Assembly (NCBI RefSeq): GCF_051307055.1
Contig: NZ_CP149994.1
Coordinates: 1,860,001 to 1,924,000 of the forward strand
DNA from: Dryocola sp051307055
Lineage (GTDB): Bacteria > Pseudomonadota > Gammaproteobacteria > Enterobacterales > Enterobacteriaceae
DNA length: 64,000 nucleotides
Direction: 5' to 3'
Below the pieces are notes generated by a model. The model made no database searches. It was not told the DNA's origin and saw only the letters and a list, made by a program, of their open reading frames with translations. The position numbers were made by a program, and so were the translations under genes. Shown here piece after piece: positions 1-8,391 of this stretch; position 1 is the first letter of the stretch; each line of letters begins with the position of its first letter.

Positions 1-104
1 TCAGGGATGAAAGTGACATTGATAAGAGTAAAAACAATCCAGTTATTACTGGATATACATCGCGTGACGATGCCGTTTCCCCTTGTAGCATCACGGCTGG
101 CAAT

Positions 105-830
105 ATGATCGTCTCACTGGATATTGTTTATCGTTCCCATTTCTGTTTCCTGCCAATGCGTTTGCCGGAAGGCCAGCTTTTTGCGCTGCAGATAATCACG
201 AATTTTGTCGGAGCCGATACCCCGGTCCGTATTCCTACGGAACTGGTGCTGCCCCATATAAATGCGGAACAGCAGCTGGAACTGTTCTGCGAAAAGTTAT
301 CGTTACTCGAAAACCATCAGGATTTCTTTATGACTCAGCCGCTCCCGGCCTGGGTTAATATAAATGAGAATATCGCGGATGCTATTCTTTCGTGCCCGCC
401 GTTAATTACCCGCATCGGCCGGCTGCCCTTCATTACGTTAACCGTTAATGAGAGTTTTGCGGATTTAAATCTGGGTAACGACAATCTGCGCCTGCGGGAA
501 ATAAGTCAACTTTTCTCTCTGGCGCTGGAAGATTTTGGCGCCGGTATCGCAACCACCAGGCCAATTGTTGACGGGTTGTTTACCTCGGTTATGCTCGATA
601 AGGGGTTTATCCATAAGCAAATCCATGAGCATTCATTTATCCCCTTTATGCAGGCCATAACCGATCAACTTTCACCTTTTTGTCGCGCTTTGGTTATCGC
701 GGGCATCGATGACGAAGCTTCACGAGCGAAGGCCCTCCTGCCGGGGTTTAGCGCCATGCAGGGCAACCTTTGGCCTGCGGTGCCGCCAGAGTCATTAACG
801 GAGCTGCTTCTGCCCCGGCAGAATTTATAG
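105..830 (+). CDS. ydiV: YdiV-like degenerate EAL-domain anti-FlhDC factor
   Basis: The 241-residue product resembles E. coli YdiV (RflP), a degenerate EAL-fold protein. In E. coli and Salmonella YdiV does not hydrolyse cyclic-di-GMP; it binds the flagellar master regulator FlhD4C2 and directs it to ClpXP. Seen here: the N-terminal FLPMR block, RIPTELV around residue 42, DGLFTSVMLDKGFI around 155-168 and the LWPAVP block near the end, all at YdiV-like positions. The EAL signature itself is missing (FALQII where an active enzyme has EAL), which fits a non-catalytic protein. The start gives the family's spacing to FLP, although the ribosome binding site is weak. It lies just upstream of selO on the same strand, as in E. 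coli. The 104 bases before it hold the end of the preceding intergenic region with no visible gene. Confidence 0.85.
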   Translation: MIVSLDIVYRSHFCFLPMRLPEGQLFALQIITNFVGADTPVRIPTELVLPHINAEQQLELFCEKLSLLENHQDFFMTQPLPAWVNINENIADAILSCPPLITRIGRLPFITLTVNESFADLNLGNDNLRLREISQLFSLALEDFGAGIATTRPIVDGLFTSVMLDKGFIHKQIHEHSFIPFMQAITDQLSPFCRALVIAGIDDEASRAKALLPGFSAMQGNLWPAVPPESLTELLLPRQNL

Positions 831-899
831 CGAAAGTCCCTGCAACCTCGCCGTGTTTAAAAGCCTGCGAAGACACTACACTATCAGTCAGGAGGCTCT

Positions 900-2360
900 A
901 TGACTGATAACCCCGCATTCGACAATATCGTGTTTAACAATAGCTGGCGTAATGAATTGCCCGGTTTTTATACCGAACTGAAACCTACGCCGCTGCACAA
1001 CGCACGTTTGCTGTATCACAATCGCCGGCTCGCAGACGATCTCGGGCTGGATGCCTCACTGTTTGATGCCGCTCACGTTGGCGTCTGGAGCGGTGAAACG
1101 CTGCTTCCGGGCATGCAACCTTTAGCCCAGGTTTACAGCGGCCACCAGTTTGGCGTCTGGGCAGGCCAGCTTGGGGACGGGCGCGGCATTCTGCTGGGCG
1201 AACAGCAGCTTAAAGACGGTCGCAAATTTGACTGGCATCTGAAAGGCGCGGGCCTCACGCCGTATTCGCGTATGGGCGACGGGCGAGCCGTGCTGCGCTC
1301 CACCATCCGCGAATTTCTTGCCAGCGAAGCTATGCATGCCCTGGGTATTCCAACCACGCGCGCGCTCACCGTCGTGACCAGCGACACGCCGGTGCGACGT
1401 GAAACCACCGAGGAGGGTGCGATGCTGCTACGCGTGGCGGAAAGCCACGTGCGTTTTGGCCATTTTGAGCACTTCTATTACCGCCGCGAACCGGAAAAAG
1501 TTCAGCAGCTTGCCGATTACGTTATCGAGCATCACTGGCCTGGGCTGGTAGCAGAGAAAGATCGCTACGAACTCTGGTTCCGGGATGTCGTCGGGCGCAC
1601 GGCTACGCTGATTGCCCACTGGCAAACCGTCGGCTTTGCGCACGGCGTGATGAATACGGACAACATGTCGATTCTCGGCCTGACGATGGACTACGGCCCG
1701 TACGGTTTTCTGGATGATTATCAGCCGGACTATATCTGTAACCACTCCGATCATCAGGGGCGGTACGCTTTCGACAATCAGCCCGCCGTTGGCCTGTGGA
1801 ATTTACAGCGCCTGGCGCAGACGCTGTCGCCGTTTATTGCGGTAGACAAGCTTAACGAGGCGCTCGATAGCTATCAGTTCGCGCTGATGCACGCTTTCGG
1901 CATTCAGATGCGCGCTAAGCTGGGATTCACTACCGAACAAAAAGCGGACAACGAAATCCTGATCGAGCTGTTCGGCCTGATGGCTAAAGAGCGCAGCGAT
2001 TACACGCGCACGTTCCGCATGCTGAGCCTGAGCGAGCAGAACGACGCGAGTTCGCCGCTGCGGGACGAGTTTATCGATCGCGCAAGTTTCGACAGCTGGT
2101 TTACCCGCTACCGTGAACGGCTGCAAATTGAACAGGTCGGTGATGCCGAACGGCAAAAAGCGATGAAGGCCGCCAACCCTTCGCTGGTGTTGCGTAACTG
2201 GCTGGCGCAGCGGGCGATTAGCGGGGCCGGGCAGGGCGATATAAGCGAGCTGGCGCGCCTGCATGAAGCGCTGAGCCAGCCGTTTGCCGAACATGAAGGG
2301 GATTTAACCCAGCGCCCGCCGGACTGGGGCAAACATCTGGAGGTAAGCTGCTCGAGCTGA
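900..2360 (+). CDS. selO: Protein adenylyltransferase SelO (YdiU)
   Basis: 486 residues, close to E. coli SelO (478). SelO is a pseudokinase-fold enzyme that transfers AMP from ATP to Ser, Thr or Tyr hydroxyls of protein substrates and is linked to redox stress. Visible features are the glycine-rich QLGDGRGILLGE block near residue 90, the flipped-nucleotide pocket HLKGAG...YSRMGDGRAVLR, the metal-binding HGVMNTDNMSI near residue 250 followed by MDYGP, and the C-terminal CSS tripeptide in which Cys replaces the selenocysteine of vertebrate SelO. A strong AGGAGG-type ribosome binding site precedes the ATG. The stop codon directly abuts the stop of hmuV on the other strand, with no base between. 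Confidence 0.96.
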   Translation: MTDNPAFDNIVFNNSWRNELPGFYTELKPTPLHNARLLYHNRRLADDLGLDASLFDAAHVGVWSGETLLPGMQPLAQVYSGHQFGVWAGQLGDGRGILLGEQQLKDGRKFDWHLKGAGLTPYSRMGDGRAVLRSTIREFLASEAMHALGIPTTRALTVVTSDTPVRRETTEEGAMLLRVAESHVRFGHFEHFYYRREPEKVQQLADYVIEHHWPGLVAEKDRYELWFRDVVGRTATLIAHWQTVGFAHGVMNTDNMSILGLTMDYGPYGFLDDYQPDYICNHSDHQGRYAFDNQPAVGLWNLQRLAQTLSPFIAVDKLNEALDSYQFALMHAFGIQMRAKLGFTTEQKADNEILIELFGLMAKERSDYTRTFRMLSLSEQNDASSPLRDEFIDRASFDSWFTRYRERLQIEQVGDAERQKAMKAANPSLVLRNWLAQRAISGAGQGDISELARLHEALSQPFAEHEGDLTQRPPDWGKHLEVSCSS

Positions 2361-3140
2361 TTACTGCTGTAGCCAGACCTGTGGCGCCGGGTGTTCAGGA
2401 TGACTGAACACCTTCAGCTCCGCCTGATACCACTGCGTGAGCGTCGCTTCGTTTAGCACCTGCTGCGGTGAGCCTTGCGCAACCAGCTTTCCGCCGTGCA
2501 GCAAAATAATACGATCGGCCCACAGCGCCGCCAGATTCAGATCGTGTACCACGATGCAGACCGAAAGCGTGCCCGTTAACGCCAGCCTGCGCAGCAAACG
2601 CAAAATATGCTGCTGATGGTAGAGATCGAGGGCGGAAGTCGGCTCATCAAGAAACAGCCAGCCGTGGGGCTGGCCGTTATGCCAGAGCTGCGCCAGCGCA
2701 CGCGCCAGCTGCACCCGCTGTTGCTCTCCGCCTGAAAGCTGGCAAAAATCGCGCCGGGCAAGCGAATCGCTCCCGGTTAGCGCCATCACTTCATGGACGA
2801 CGCGCTGAGTATCATCCGCAGGCCACGGCGCGCGCCCCATCGCGATAACCTCTTCCACTGTCCAGCTAAAAGCCATGCCGCTGCGCTGGCGCATCACCAC
2901 ACGCTGGCGCGAAAGGGCCTCGTTCGACCATTCAGCAAGCGGGCGTTCCGCAAGGCTTACGCTACCGTCGTCCGGCGGCTGGTAACCCGTCAGCACCCGC
3001 AGCAGCGTTGATTTACCTGCGCCGTTAGGGCCAATAAGCGCGACAACTTCTCCGGCCTTAAGCGAAAGATTAACGTCATCAAGCAGCAGGCGCGCTCCTG
3101 CACGTAGCGTGATGTGTCGGGCCTGTAAAACATCAGCCAT
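2361..3140 (-). CDS. hmuV: Haemin ABC transporter ATPase HmuV
   Basis: 259-residue ATP-binding subunit of the inner-membrane haemin importer HmuTUV. It powers transfer of haem from periplasmic HmuT through the HmuU channel. The sequence shows Walker A GPNGAGKST near residue 37, the ABC signature LSGGEQQRV near 140, Walker B WLFLDEPTSALD and the switch histidine in VVHDLNL. A GGAGGG ribosome binding site precedes the start. It is the last gene of the hem/hmu operon and overlaps hmuU by 8 bases, implying translational coupling. FhuC/BtuD-type importers share this architecture, but the hmuSTU neighbours decide the substrate. Confidence 0.95.
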   Translation of the reverse strand: MADVLQARHITLRAGARLLLDDVNLSLKAGEVVALIGPNGAGKSTLLRVLTGYQPPDDGSVSLAERPLAEWSNEALSRQRVVMRQRSGMAFSWTVEEVIAMGRAPWPADDTQRVVHEVMALTGSDSLARRDFCQLSGGEQQRVQLARALAQLWHNGQPHGWLFLDEPTSALDLYHQQHILRLLRRLALTGTLSVCIVVHDLNLAALWADRIILLHGGKLVAQGSPQQVLNEATLTQWYQAELKVFSHPEHPAPQVWLQQ

Positions 3141-4134
3141 CAGTTTCCCTCCGCTGACGGAAAATCAGCGCTAAAAACCACGGGCCGCCGAGCAGGCTGG
3201 TCAGCAAACCAACCGGCATTTCAGCGGGCGCCGCCATCGTGCGGGCGAGCGTATCGGCAACCAGCAATAGCATGGCGCCTGCCAGCACCGAGCCTGGGAT
3301 CAGCCAGCGGTGATCGGCGCCCAGCCACATTCTTACCAGATGGGGGATCACCAGCCCGACAAAACCAATGACGCCGCTCACGGCCACCGCAGCCGCGACG
3401 AGCAGGGCGCTGAGGATCAGTAACCGCCGCTGGGTGCGCTTCACGTCCACGCCCAGGTAATGCGCCTCTTCATCACCCAGCTGTAAAAGATTGAGCCGGG
3501 GGGCGAGAAACGCGATGCCGAGCGAGGCGGGAAGAATAAATGACGCCGTGACCAGCAGCGTTGACCACTGCGCCTGGCCGAGGCTGCCCATGCCCCACAG
3601 GGAGAGTTGCCGGAGCTGGACGTCGTTGCTTATCCAGGAGAGCACGCCCACCGCGGCGCCGCATAAGGCATTAATCGCAATCCCCACCAGCAAAAGGCGG
3701 AAAAGGCTGTTATTGCCCTGACGGCTGAGGAAAAAAATCACCAGCGTTACGGCAAGGCTGCCCAGAAACGCTGCCAGCATCGGCGCATAAAGCGCCAGCA
3801 CGGCAGGCAATGCCAGCGGCAGCACAACGGACAACCCCACGGCCAGCGCGGCGCCGCTGCTGATGCCCAGCAGCCCCGGATCGGCAAGCGGATTGCGGAA
3901 CAGCCCCTGCATTACGCAGCCGGAAAGCGCAAGCGCCCCTCCTGTCAGCGCCGCCAGCAGCACTCGCGGCAGGCGAATGTTCAGCCAGATATGGCGCAGC
4001 GCTTCATCCTGGGTCTGCCATAAGACGGCGATGGAAAGCCGCATTGCGCCAAGATTGGTGGCAAGCAGCGCCAGCATCAACAGCGCCAGCCCCAACAGCC
4101 AGAGCGCCTGACAGGGCAGAGGGCGACGCATCAT
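3133..4134 (-). CDS. hmuU: Haemin ABC transporter permease HmuU
   Basis: 333-residue, very hydrophobic FecCD/BtuC-type permease with about ten membrane segments, forming the haem channel as a homodimer. Diagnostic blocks are RLPRVLLAALTGGALALSG near residue 53, the RNPLADPGLLGISSGAALAV block near 80, and SGVIGFVGLVIPHLVRMWLG near 255, which is the coupling region contacting the ATPase. The start overlaps the hmuT stop by the four-base ATGA, and the 3' end overlaps hmuV, so hmuTUV should be made in fixed ratio. Confidence 0.95.
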   Translation of the reverse strand: MMRRPLPCQALWLLGLALLMLALLATNLGAMRLSIAVLWQTQDEALRHIWLNIRLPRVLLAALTGGALALSGCVMQGLFRNPLADPGLLGISSGAALAVGLSVVLPLALPAVLALYAPMLAAFLGSLAVTLVIFFLSRQGNNSLFRLLLVGIAINALCGAAVGVLSWISNDVQLRQLSLWGMGSLGQAQWSTLLVTASFILPASLGIAFLAPRLNLLQLGDEEAHYLGVDVKRTQRRLLILSALLVAAAVAVSGVIGFVGLVIPHLVRMWLGADHRWLIPGSVLAGAMLLLVADTLARTMAAPAEMPVGLLTSLLGGPWFLALIFRQRRETDG

Positions 4135-4946
4135 GGAAGCTGCTCCGCCTTTTTGCGTAGCGCAAGAATGGCATCCGGCGTTTGCAGGCCAAAACCCAGC
4201 AGCGCCATATCATCCACGACCAGCAGCTGATGGTTTTTCCCCGCCGGGGTTTGCGCCAGACCCGGCAGCGCCCAGACATTGTTCTCGCCGCCCAGCGTTT
4301 TTACGCCGTCTTCCGTTATCAGAATCAGCGTAGGCTGGCTGGCGATAACGCCTTCCTGGGAAAGCGGCTGATAGCGGTTAAATCCCCGCATGGCATTCTG
4401 CAGGCCGGCGGCACGAATCGCGGCATCGGCGGCGGTCTGCTGCCCGGCGGCCATTGCGGTCATACCGCCGTGGCTCATGATAAACAGCACTTTTACCGGC
4501 AGCTGCCGCGCGGGGATAGCGGCCAGTTTATCGCTGAGCGCTTTACGCAGCGCTTCGCCCTGAGTCGTTTTTCCCAGCGCTTTTGCCGTTACCGTGATTT
4601 TGCTCTCTATGCCGCTGAGCGAGTTATCAGCCGGAACCGTCACCACCGCAACCTTGCTTGCGGCAACCTGCTCCAGCGCCAGCGACGGTTTCGCCTGCGC
4701 GCTTGCCAGCACCAGATCCGGGCGCATGGCCAGGATGCCCTCCGCGTTAAGCTGGCGCATATAACCAACGTCCGGGAGCCTGGTCGCCGCGGCCGGATGC
4801 AGGCTTGTGCTGTCACGGGCGACCAGTTGTTCACCCGCCCCTAAAGCAAAAGCGATTTCCGTAACGTCGCCGCCGATAGCCACTACGCGTTCAGCCGCGT
4901 GGGCGAATACCGGCAGCGCAAGCAGGACGGCCAGCCAGCGTCTCAT
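4131..4946 (-). CDS. hmuT: Periplasmic haemin-binding protein HmuT
   Basis: 271 residues with a clear signal peptide (MRRWLAVLLALPVFAHA, cleavage after AHA), so exported to the periplasm. It has the class III/BtuF-type binding-protein fold: ERVVAIGGDVTEIAFALGAG at the mature N-terminus, then a DSTSLHPAAATRLPDVGYMRQL block containing a Tyr and nearby residues typical of haem ligation in HmuT/ShuT. It should take haem from the TonB receptor HemR and pass it to HmuUV. ATGA overlaps join it to both hmuS upstream and hmuU downstream. Confidence 0.95.
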   Translation of the reverse strand: MRRWLAVLLALPVFAHAAERVVAIGGDVTEIAFALGAGEQLVARDSTSLHPAAATRLPDVGYMRQLNAEGILAMRPDLVLASAQAKPSLALEQVAASKVAVVTVPADNSLSGIESKITVTAKALGKTTQGEALRKALSDKLAAIPARQLPVKVLFIMSHGGMTAMAAGQQTAADAAIRAAGLQNAMRGFNRYQPLSQEGVIASQPTLILITEDGVKTLGGENNVWALPGLAQTPAGKNHQLLVVDDMALLGFGLQTPDAILALRKKAEQLP

Positions 4947-5974
4947 GCCGCCAGCCCTTTGTTGGTCAGCGCCTCAAGCTGGGTACGCCACTGCTCCTGT
5001 TCCGGCTGGCCTTCGGTACGCTGGCCGTAGAGCTGGGCGATTTGCGTGCCGTCGGCGGCGAACAGCTCCAGGCTGGTGACAAAGCCGTCTCCGCTGGGCT
5101 TACGGGTCACCCAGCTTTCGGCGATGGTATCGGCCATCAGGTGCAGGGTGAATGCCGGGTTGAAGATGTTGATCCAGTTGTCCATCGGCACAACTTTCTC
5201 CACCACGCCGGTGAAGATCTGCACGCAGCCGCGGTTGCCGACAAAAATCATGATCTCGTTTTTGTCCTGCAACGCCTGCTGCAGCAGCTGTGCGAGCGCG
5301 GTGTTATCCACCCGCTGAGCCAGATCGTTCGCGACCAGACGGAAAGCCTGCTGGCGAGTGAGCTGGTGACGTTTAAGCAGGCCGAAGAACTGGTGGACGT
5401 CGCGCATGGTGCGCCATTCAGCCTCTACCTGACGGGCATCCGGCGCAGGCGTCATCACAACGTTTTCCGCCGGTTTTAGCTCAAGCGGAGGGTTATCCGC
5501 ATAAATGAATTTCGCTAAAATTTGTCCCCACGCGCCGAAGTCGGTGTTATCCGTGGTGTAAACCTTCAGCAGCGCATCGCCCTGGCGATCGAAAAACTGA
5601 ATGCTCTGCCGCTCGCCGCGTGCGGTGGCTTCACGAACGTGGAACGCGCTTGCCCACTGGTTCAGAAACAGGCGCAGATCCAGCGCGCGCGGGTTCAGCA
5701 CCAGGCCTGCATGACCTTCGAGGTGTTGATTCTCAAAGCGGCCAATCTGTTCATGCACCGCATACTCGTTACGGCAGATGGACTTAGTTTCGCCCACGCT
5801 TTCAAGCGACGCCAGAATATCGCGCGGCTCGCCTTTCAGACGCCAGGCATCATGCCCGACGCGGGCGTGCGTTAATTCGGCTTCGCTGATGCTCATCAGC
5901 TTTGCGATGTCGCGTGCGTATTTCTCAGGATGCTGCTGCTTAAGCCGCAGCCAGTGGTCATAACGTTGCGTCAT
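4943..5974 (-). CDS. hmuS: Cytoplasmic haem utilisation protein HmuS
   Basis: Two tandem HemS/ChuX-type domains, 343 residues from the chosen start. HemS, ShuS and ChuS homologues bind haem released in the cytoplasm and are involved in haem trafficking or oxidative breakdown that frees iron. The reading frame extends 17 codons further upstream, but the ATG at 5974 has an AAGGAG ribosome binding site six bases away and begins MTQRYDHWLRLKQQHPEKYARDIA, the usual family N-terminus. A longer start would run back into hemR. It lies 10 bases after hemR and overlaps hmuT by ATGA. Confidence 0.93.
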   Translation of the reverse strand: MTQRYDHWLRLKQQHPEKYARDIAKLMSISEAELTHARVGHDAWRLKGEPRDILASLESVGETKSICRNEYAVHEQIGRFENQHLEGHAGLVLNPRALDLRLFLNQWASAFHVREATARGERQSIQFFDRQGDALLKVYTTDNTDFGAWGQILAKFIYADNPPLELKPAENVVMTPAPDARQVEAEWRTMRDVHQFFGLLKRHQLTRQQAFRLVANDLAQRVDNTALAQLLQQALQDKNEIMIFVGNRGCVQIFTGVVEKVVPMDNWINIFNPAFTLHLMADTIAESWVTRKPSGDGFVTSLELFAADGTQIAQLYGQRTEGQPEQEQWRTQLEALTNKGLAA

Positions 5975-5984
5975 GCGATGCTCC

Positions 5985-7961
5985 TTACCATTGATAACTA
6001 ACGAAGATTTTGCCGTTACGACCATCCTGCGGAAGGCCCTGAGGCGACCAGTACTCTTTATCGAATGCGTTACCGAACACCAGCGAAGTGGTCAGACCGC
6101 GCAGCGCCTGCTGGCCACGGTAGCTGATATAGAAATCGTTCACGCCGTAGCCCGGTTGCGCGCTGTAGCTGCTGCTGATGTGCGTCGAACGCTCGGCAAA
6201 AGTGCCTACCCAGCCTACGGAGAAACCGCTTTGCGCGACGGGAATATCCAGAACGCTGGTGACGGTGTCCGGGTTCAGGCTTGAAATCCACTCGCCGGTA
6301 TCCCGATCCTTACCGCGGGTGCGGTTATAGGCCACGTCGAGGCTGAAGAGATCGCTGGTGTACTTCGCCGTCATGTCCCAGCCCCAGATTTTGGCGTCCG
6401 GCACGTTGTAAGACATGGTCGTCGCTTTAGCGAAGTCCACGGTGGTGGAGATGTAGTCCTTCGCGCTGGTATCGAAGTAGCTGGCTTTGAACTCAATGCC
6501 GTCGTTGGCCAGCAGCAGATCGTCAAAGCGCAGGCCGAAACCGTATTCCTGCGTTTCGTTGGTTTCCGGGCGCAGATTCGGGTTCGGCACCCAGTAGTTG
6601 GTGTAGAAGCTGCCAATCGAGAAGTGTTTGGCATCGTTATACATTTCGCCCATGGTCGGCGCGCGGAAGGCCTGCGCGTAAGAGCCAAACAGCATCAGCC
6701 AGTCGGCTGGCGTGACGGAAATCGCGCCGCGGGATGACCACCTGTCGGCGTTGACGTCGTCGTAGCCGTCGCTGCTGCCGCTGTAGTTGTCATAGCGTGT
6801 ACCCGCGAGCAGGGAGACCGGGATATCACGCAGGGTTATCTCATCCTGCAGCCAGCCGGAGCTGAAGTCGATTTTGGCCTGCGGGAAGCCGGTGGTATTG
6901 CCGCCCGGCTGCTGCTCCTGACGATAATATTCACCACCCCAGGTCAGCAGATGTGAGGCAAGGCTGTCGTTAAACAGGCGGCTGCGGTTTTCCAGCTTGC
7001 CGCCTTTGGTTGTCTGCTTGCGGAATTCGCCGCCGTCGGTTTGGGTCTGGGCATTGATGCGCGCCTCCGACCAGTAAGCCGTGATATCCGCGTTGAGCCA
7101 GTCGTTATTCTGCGGACCAATATGGTACTTCACCTGCGCGTCACGCTGAATAGTTGAGCGATTCGCCATTGGGTTTGCATCGCTCGCGTCAGCAGACTGC
7201 GGGTTTTTCGGCTCCTGAGCGTCGTTGTTGTAATAGCGCAGGGAGCCTGAAAGCGACTGGGCCGGGTCGATGCGCCATGTACCTTTGGTCAGGAAATTGC
7301 TGATGTTTTCATCGTTGGGCGCCGTTTCGCCGTCGCTCTGGCGAATATCACCGCGATCGCGGCTCGACCAGGAAACCACGCCGTCGAGATCGTCCGTGCG
7401 GCCAAAGGCGCTGGCGCCCATGCCGATGCTGTGGTCGCCGGTAGCGCCGGTGGCGAATACGCGATACCCGCTGTTTTGTCCTTCGAACAGCAGATCGCCT
7501 GCATCGGCAGTGTCATAAGAGATCACGCCGCCCAGCGCGCCGCTGCCGTAGAGTAGCGCGCCAGGGCCGCGTACGACTTCAATGCGTTTCACCAGCGCCG
7601 GATCCAGGAAGGTGCTGTTCAGATGCCCGGTATCGGTTCCCTGACGGATGCCGTCCACCAGCATCAGCACGCCGCGGCGATCGTAACCCCGCATCGACAC
7701 GTCCTGACCGTTAGTGCGCCCCGTGCCGGAAAGCGTAATGCCCGGCACTTTGCGCAGCATATCCGCTGCGGAAGAAGAGGTTTGTCCTTCCGGCGTATCG
7801 GTATCAATGACGCTGACCATCATCGGCGCTTCGAAGGTGCTGCGAACGTTGCCGGTGGCGACCACGGTAAGCTGGTCGTCTTTGGCGCAGGCGGGCAGGG
7901 CGGTGAACATCGCGATAGTCAGAGCTGACAGGCGGGATCCGGCCGTGTGTAAAAATGGCAT
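5985..7961 (-). CDS. hemR: TonB-dependent outer-membrane haem receptor HemR
   Basis: 658-residue receptor that imports haem or haem-protein haem across the outer membrane using TonB-ExbBD energy. Seen: signal peptide, TonB box region DDQLTVVATG, plug-domain motifs MLRKVPGI, RGYDRRGVLMLVDGIRQG and RIEVVRGPGALLYGSGALGGVI, then FRAPTMGEMYNDAKHF and the NPNLRPETNETQEYGFG motif typical of haem receptors, ending in FVSYQW, an aromatic outer-membrane sorting end. It closely resembles Yersinia HemR. The ATG at 7961 is preferred over one 15 bases upstream because a GGAG lies nine bases before it. First large gene after hemP in the operon. Confidence 0.95.
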   Translation of the reverse strand: MPFLHTAGSRLSALTIAMFTALPACAKDDQLTVVATGNVRSTFEAPMMVSVIDTDTPEGQTSSSAADMLRKVPGITLSGTGRTNGQDVSMRGYDRRGVLMLVDGIRQGTDTGHLNSTFLDPALVKRIEVVRGPGALLYGSGALGGVISYDTADAGDLLFEGQNSGYRVFATGATGDHSIGMGASAFGRTDDLDGVVSWSSRDRGDIRQSDGETAPNDENISNFLTKGTWRIDPAQSLSGSLRYYNNDAQEPKNPQSADASDANPMANRSTIQRDAQVKYHIGPQNNDWLNADITAYWSEARINAQTQTDGGEFRKQTTKGGKLENRSRLFNDSLASHLLTWGGEYYRQEQQPGGNTTGFPQAKIDFSSGWLQDEITLRDIPVSLLAGTRYDNYSGSSDGYDDVNADRWSSRGAISVTPADWLMLFGSYAQAFRAPTMGEMYNDAKHFSIGSFYTNYWVPNPNLRPETNETQEYGFGLRFDDLLLANDGIEFKASYFDTSAKDYISTTVDFAKATTMSYNVPDAKIWGWDMTAKYTSDLFSLDVAYNRTRGKDRDTGEWISSLNPDTVTSVLDIPVAQSGFSVGWVGTFAERSTHISSSYSAQPGYGVNDFYISYRGQQALRGLTTSLVFGNAFDKEYWSPQGLPQDGRNGKIFVSYQW

Positions 7962-8039
7962 AGCGCAACTCTCCATAAGGAAAACGAAAAGCGCTGGCTG
8001 CCTGGGGATGACCTGGGTGGCTTGCGAAAGAATTTTGGT

Positions 8040-8204
8040 TTATTTGGTCAGGATCAGTTTCCCGGCCTGGGTCTGGCGTAACAGATAATGCTGGCCTTCA
8101 TGGACAATCACCACGCGGCCTTCAGGGCCCAGTAACGCTTTGCTGTCGATCTGACGGGGTGCAGCCAGAGGCTGCGGGGCGGCAGGGGTGAAAGACTTGT
8201 CCAT
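8040..8204 (-). CDS. hemP: Small haemin uptake protein HemP
   Basis: 54-residue protein missed by long-ORF searches. It reads MDKSFTPAAPQPLAAPRQID and ends QTQAGKLILTK, with LLGPEGRVVI in the middle. This is the HemP/YdiE pattern (E. coli YdiE ends KTQAGKLLLTK). Its molecular role is not settled; homologues sit at the head of haem-uptake operons and affect receptor expression. A GAGTGG ribosome binding site precedes the ATG and a Fur box lies 36 bases upstream. In E. coli K-12 ydiE stands alone between aroH and ppsR, so here the K-12 remnant is attached to a full operon. Confidence 0.9.
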   Translation of the reverse strand: MDKSFTPAAPQPLAAPRQIDSKALLGPEGRVVIVHEGQHYLLRQTQAGKLILTK

Positions 8205-8239
8205 AGCGATCCACTCTGTTTACAAATAATAATCAATGT

Positions 8240-8258
8240 AACAATGATAATCATTATC
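8240..8258 (-). promoter_or_regulatory. Fur box upstream of hemP
   Basis: The 19 bases match the classical Fur consensus GATAATGATAATCATTATC at 17 positions, and the inner 15-mer TGATAATCATTATCA (8245-8259) matches the 7-1-7 form completely. Fur with Fe2+ would repress hemP-hemR-hmuSTUV when iron is plentiful. The site is 36-54 bases before the hemP start, where the promoter should be. Confidence 0.92.
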
Positions 8259-8347
8259 AATAAACTCTGTTTCAGCGGCAAGCATTATTTGTAAGAAATT
8301 TGTGAAGTGCACGGTTTTACGCTATGGAGGGGAGCGTGAGGCAAAGC

Positions 8348-8373
8348 GGCGGATGCGCAGGGCAACATCCGCC
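8348..8373 (-). terminator. Hairpin downstream of aroH
   Basis: An 8-bp perfect stem (GGCGGATG / CATCCGCC) with a 10-base loop lies just after the aroH stop. Only a short T run follows on the minus strand, so it may be a weak terminator or need Rho. Confidence 0.4.
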
Positions 8374-8391
8374 TGTTATTCAGAGGGTTAA

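Noticed and set aside
4182..4844. 220-codon open frame opposite hmuT
   Set aside because: Antisense shadow; hmuT is clear on the other strand.
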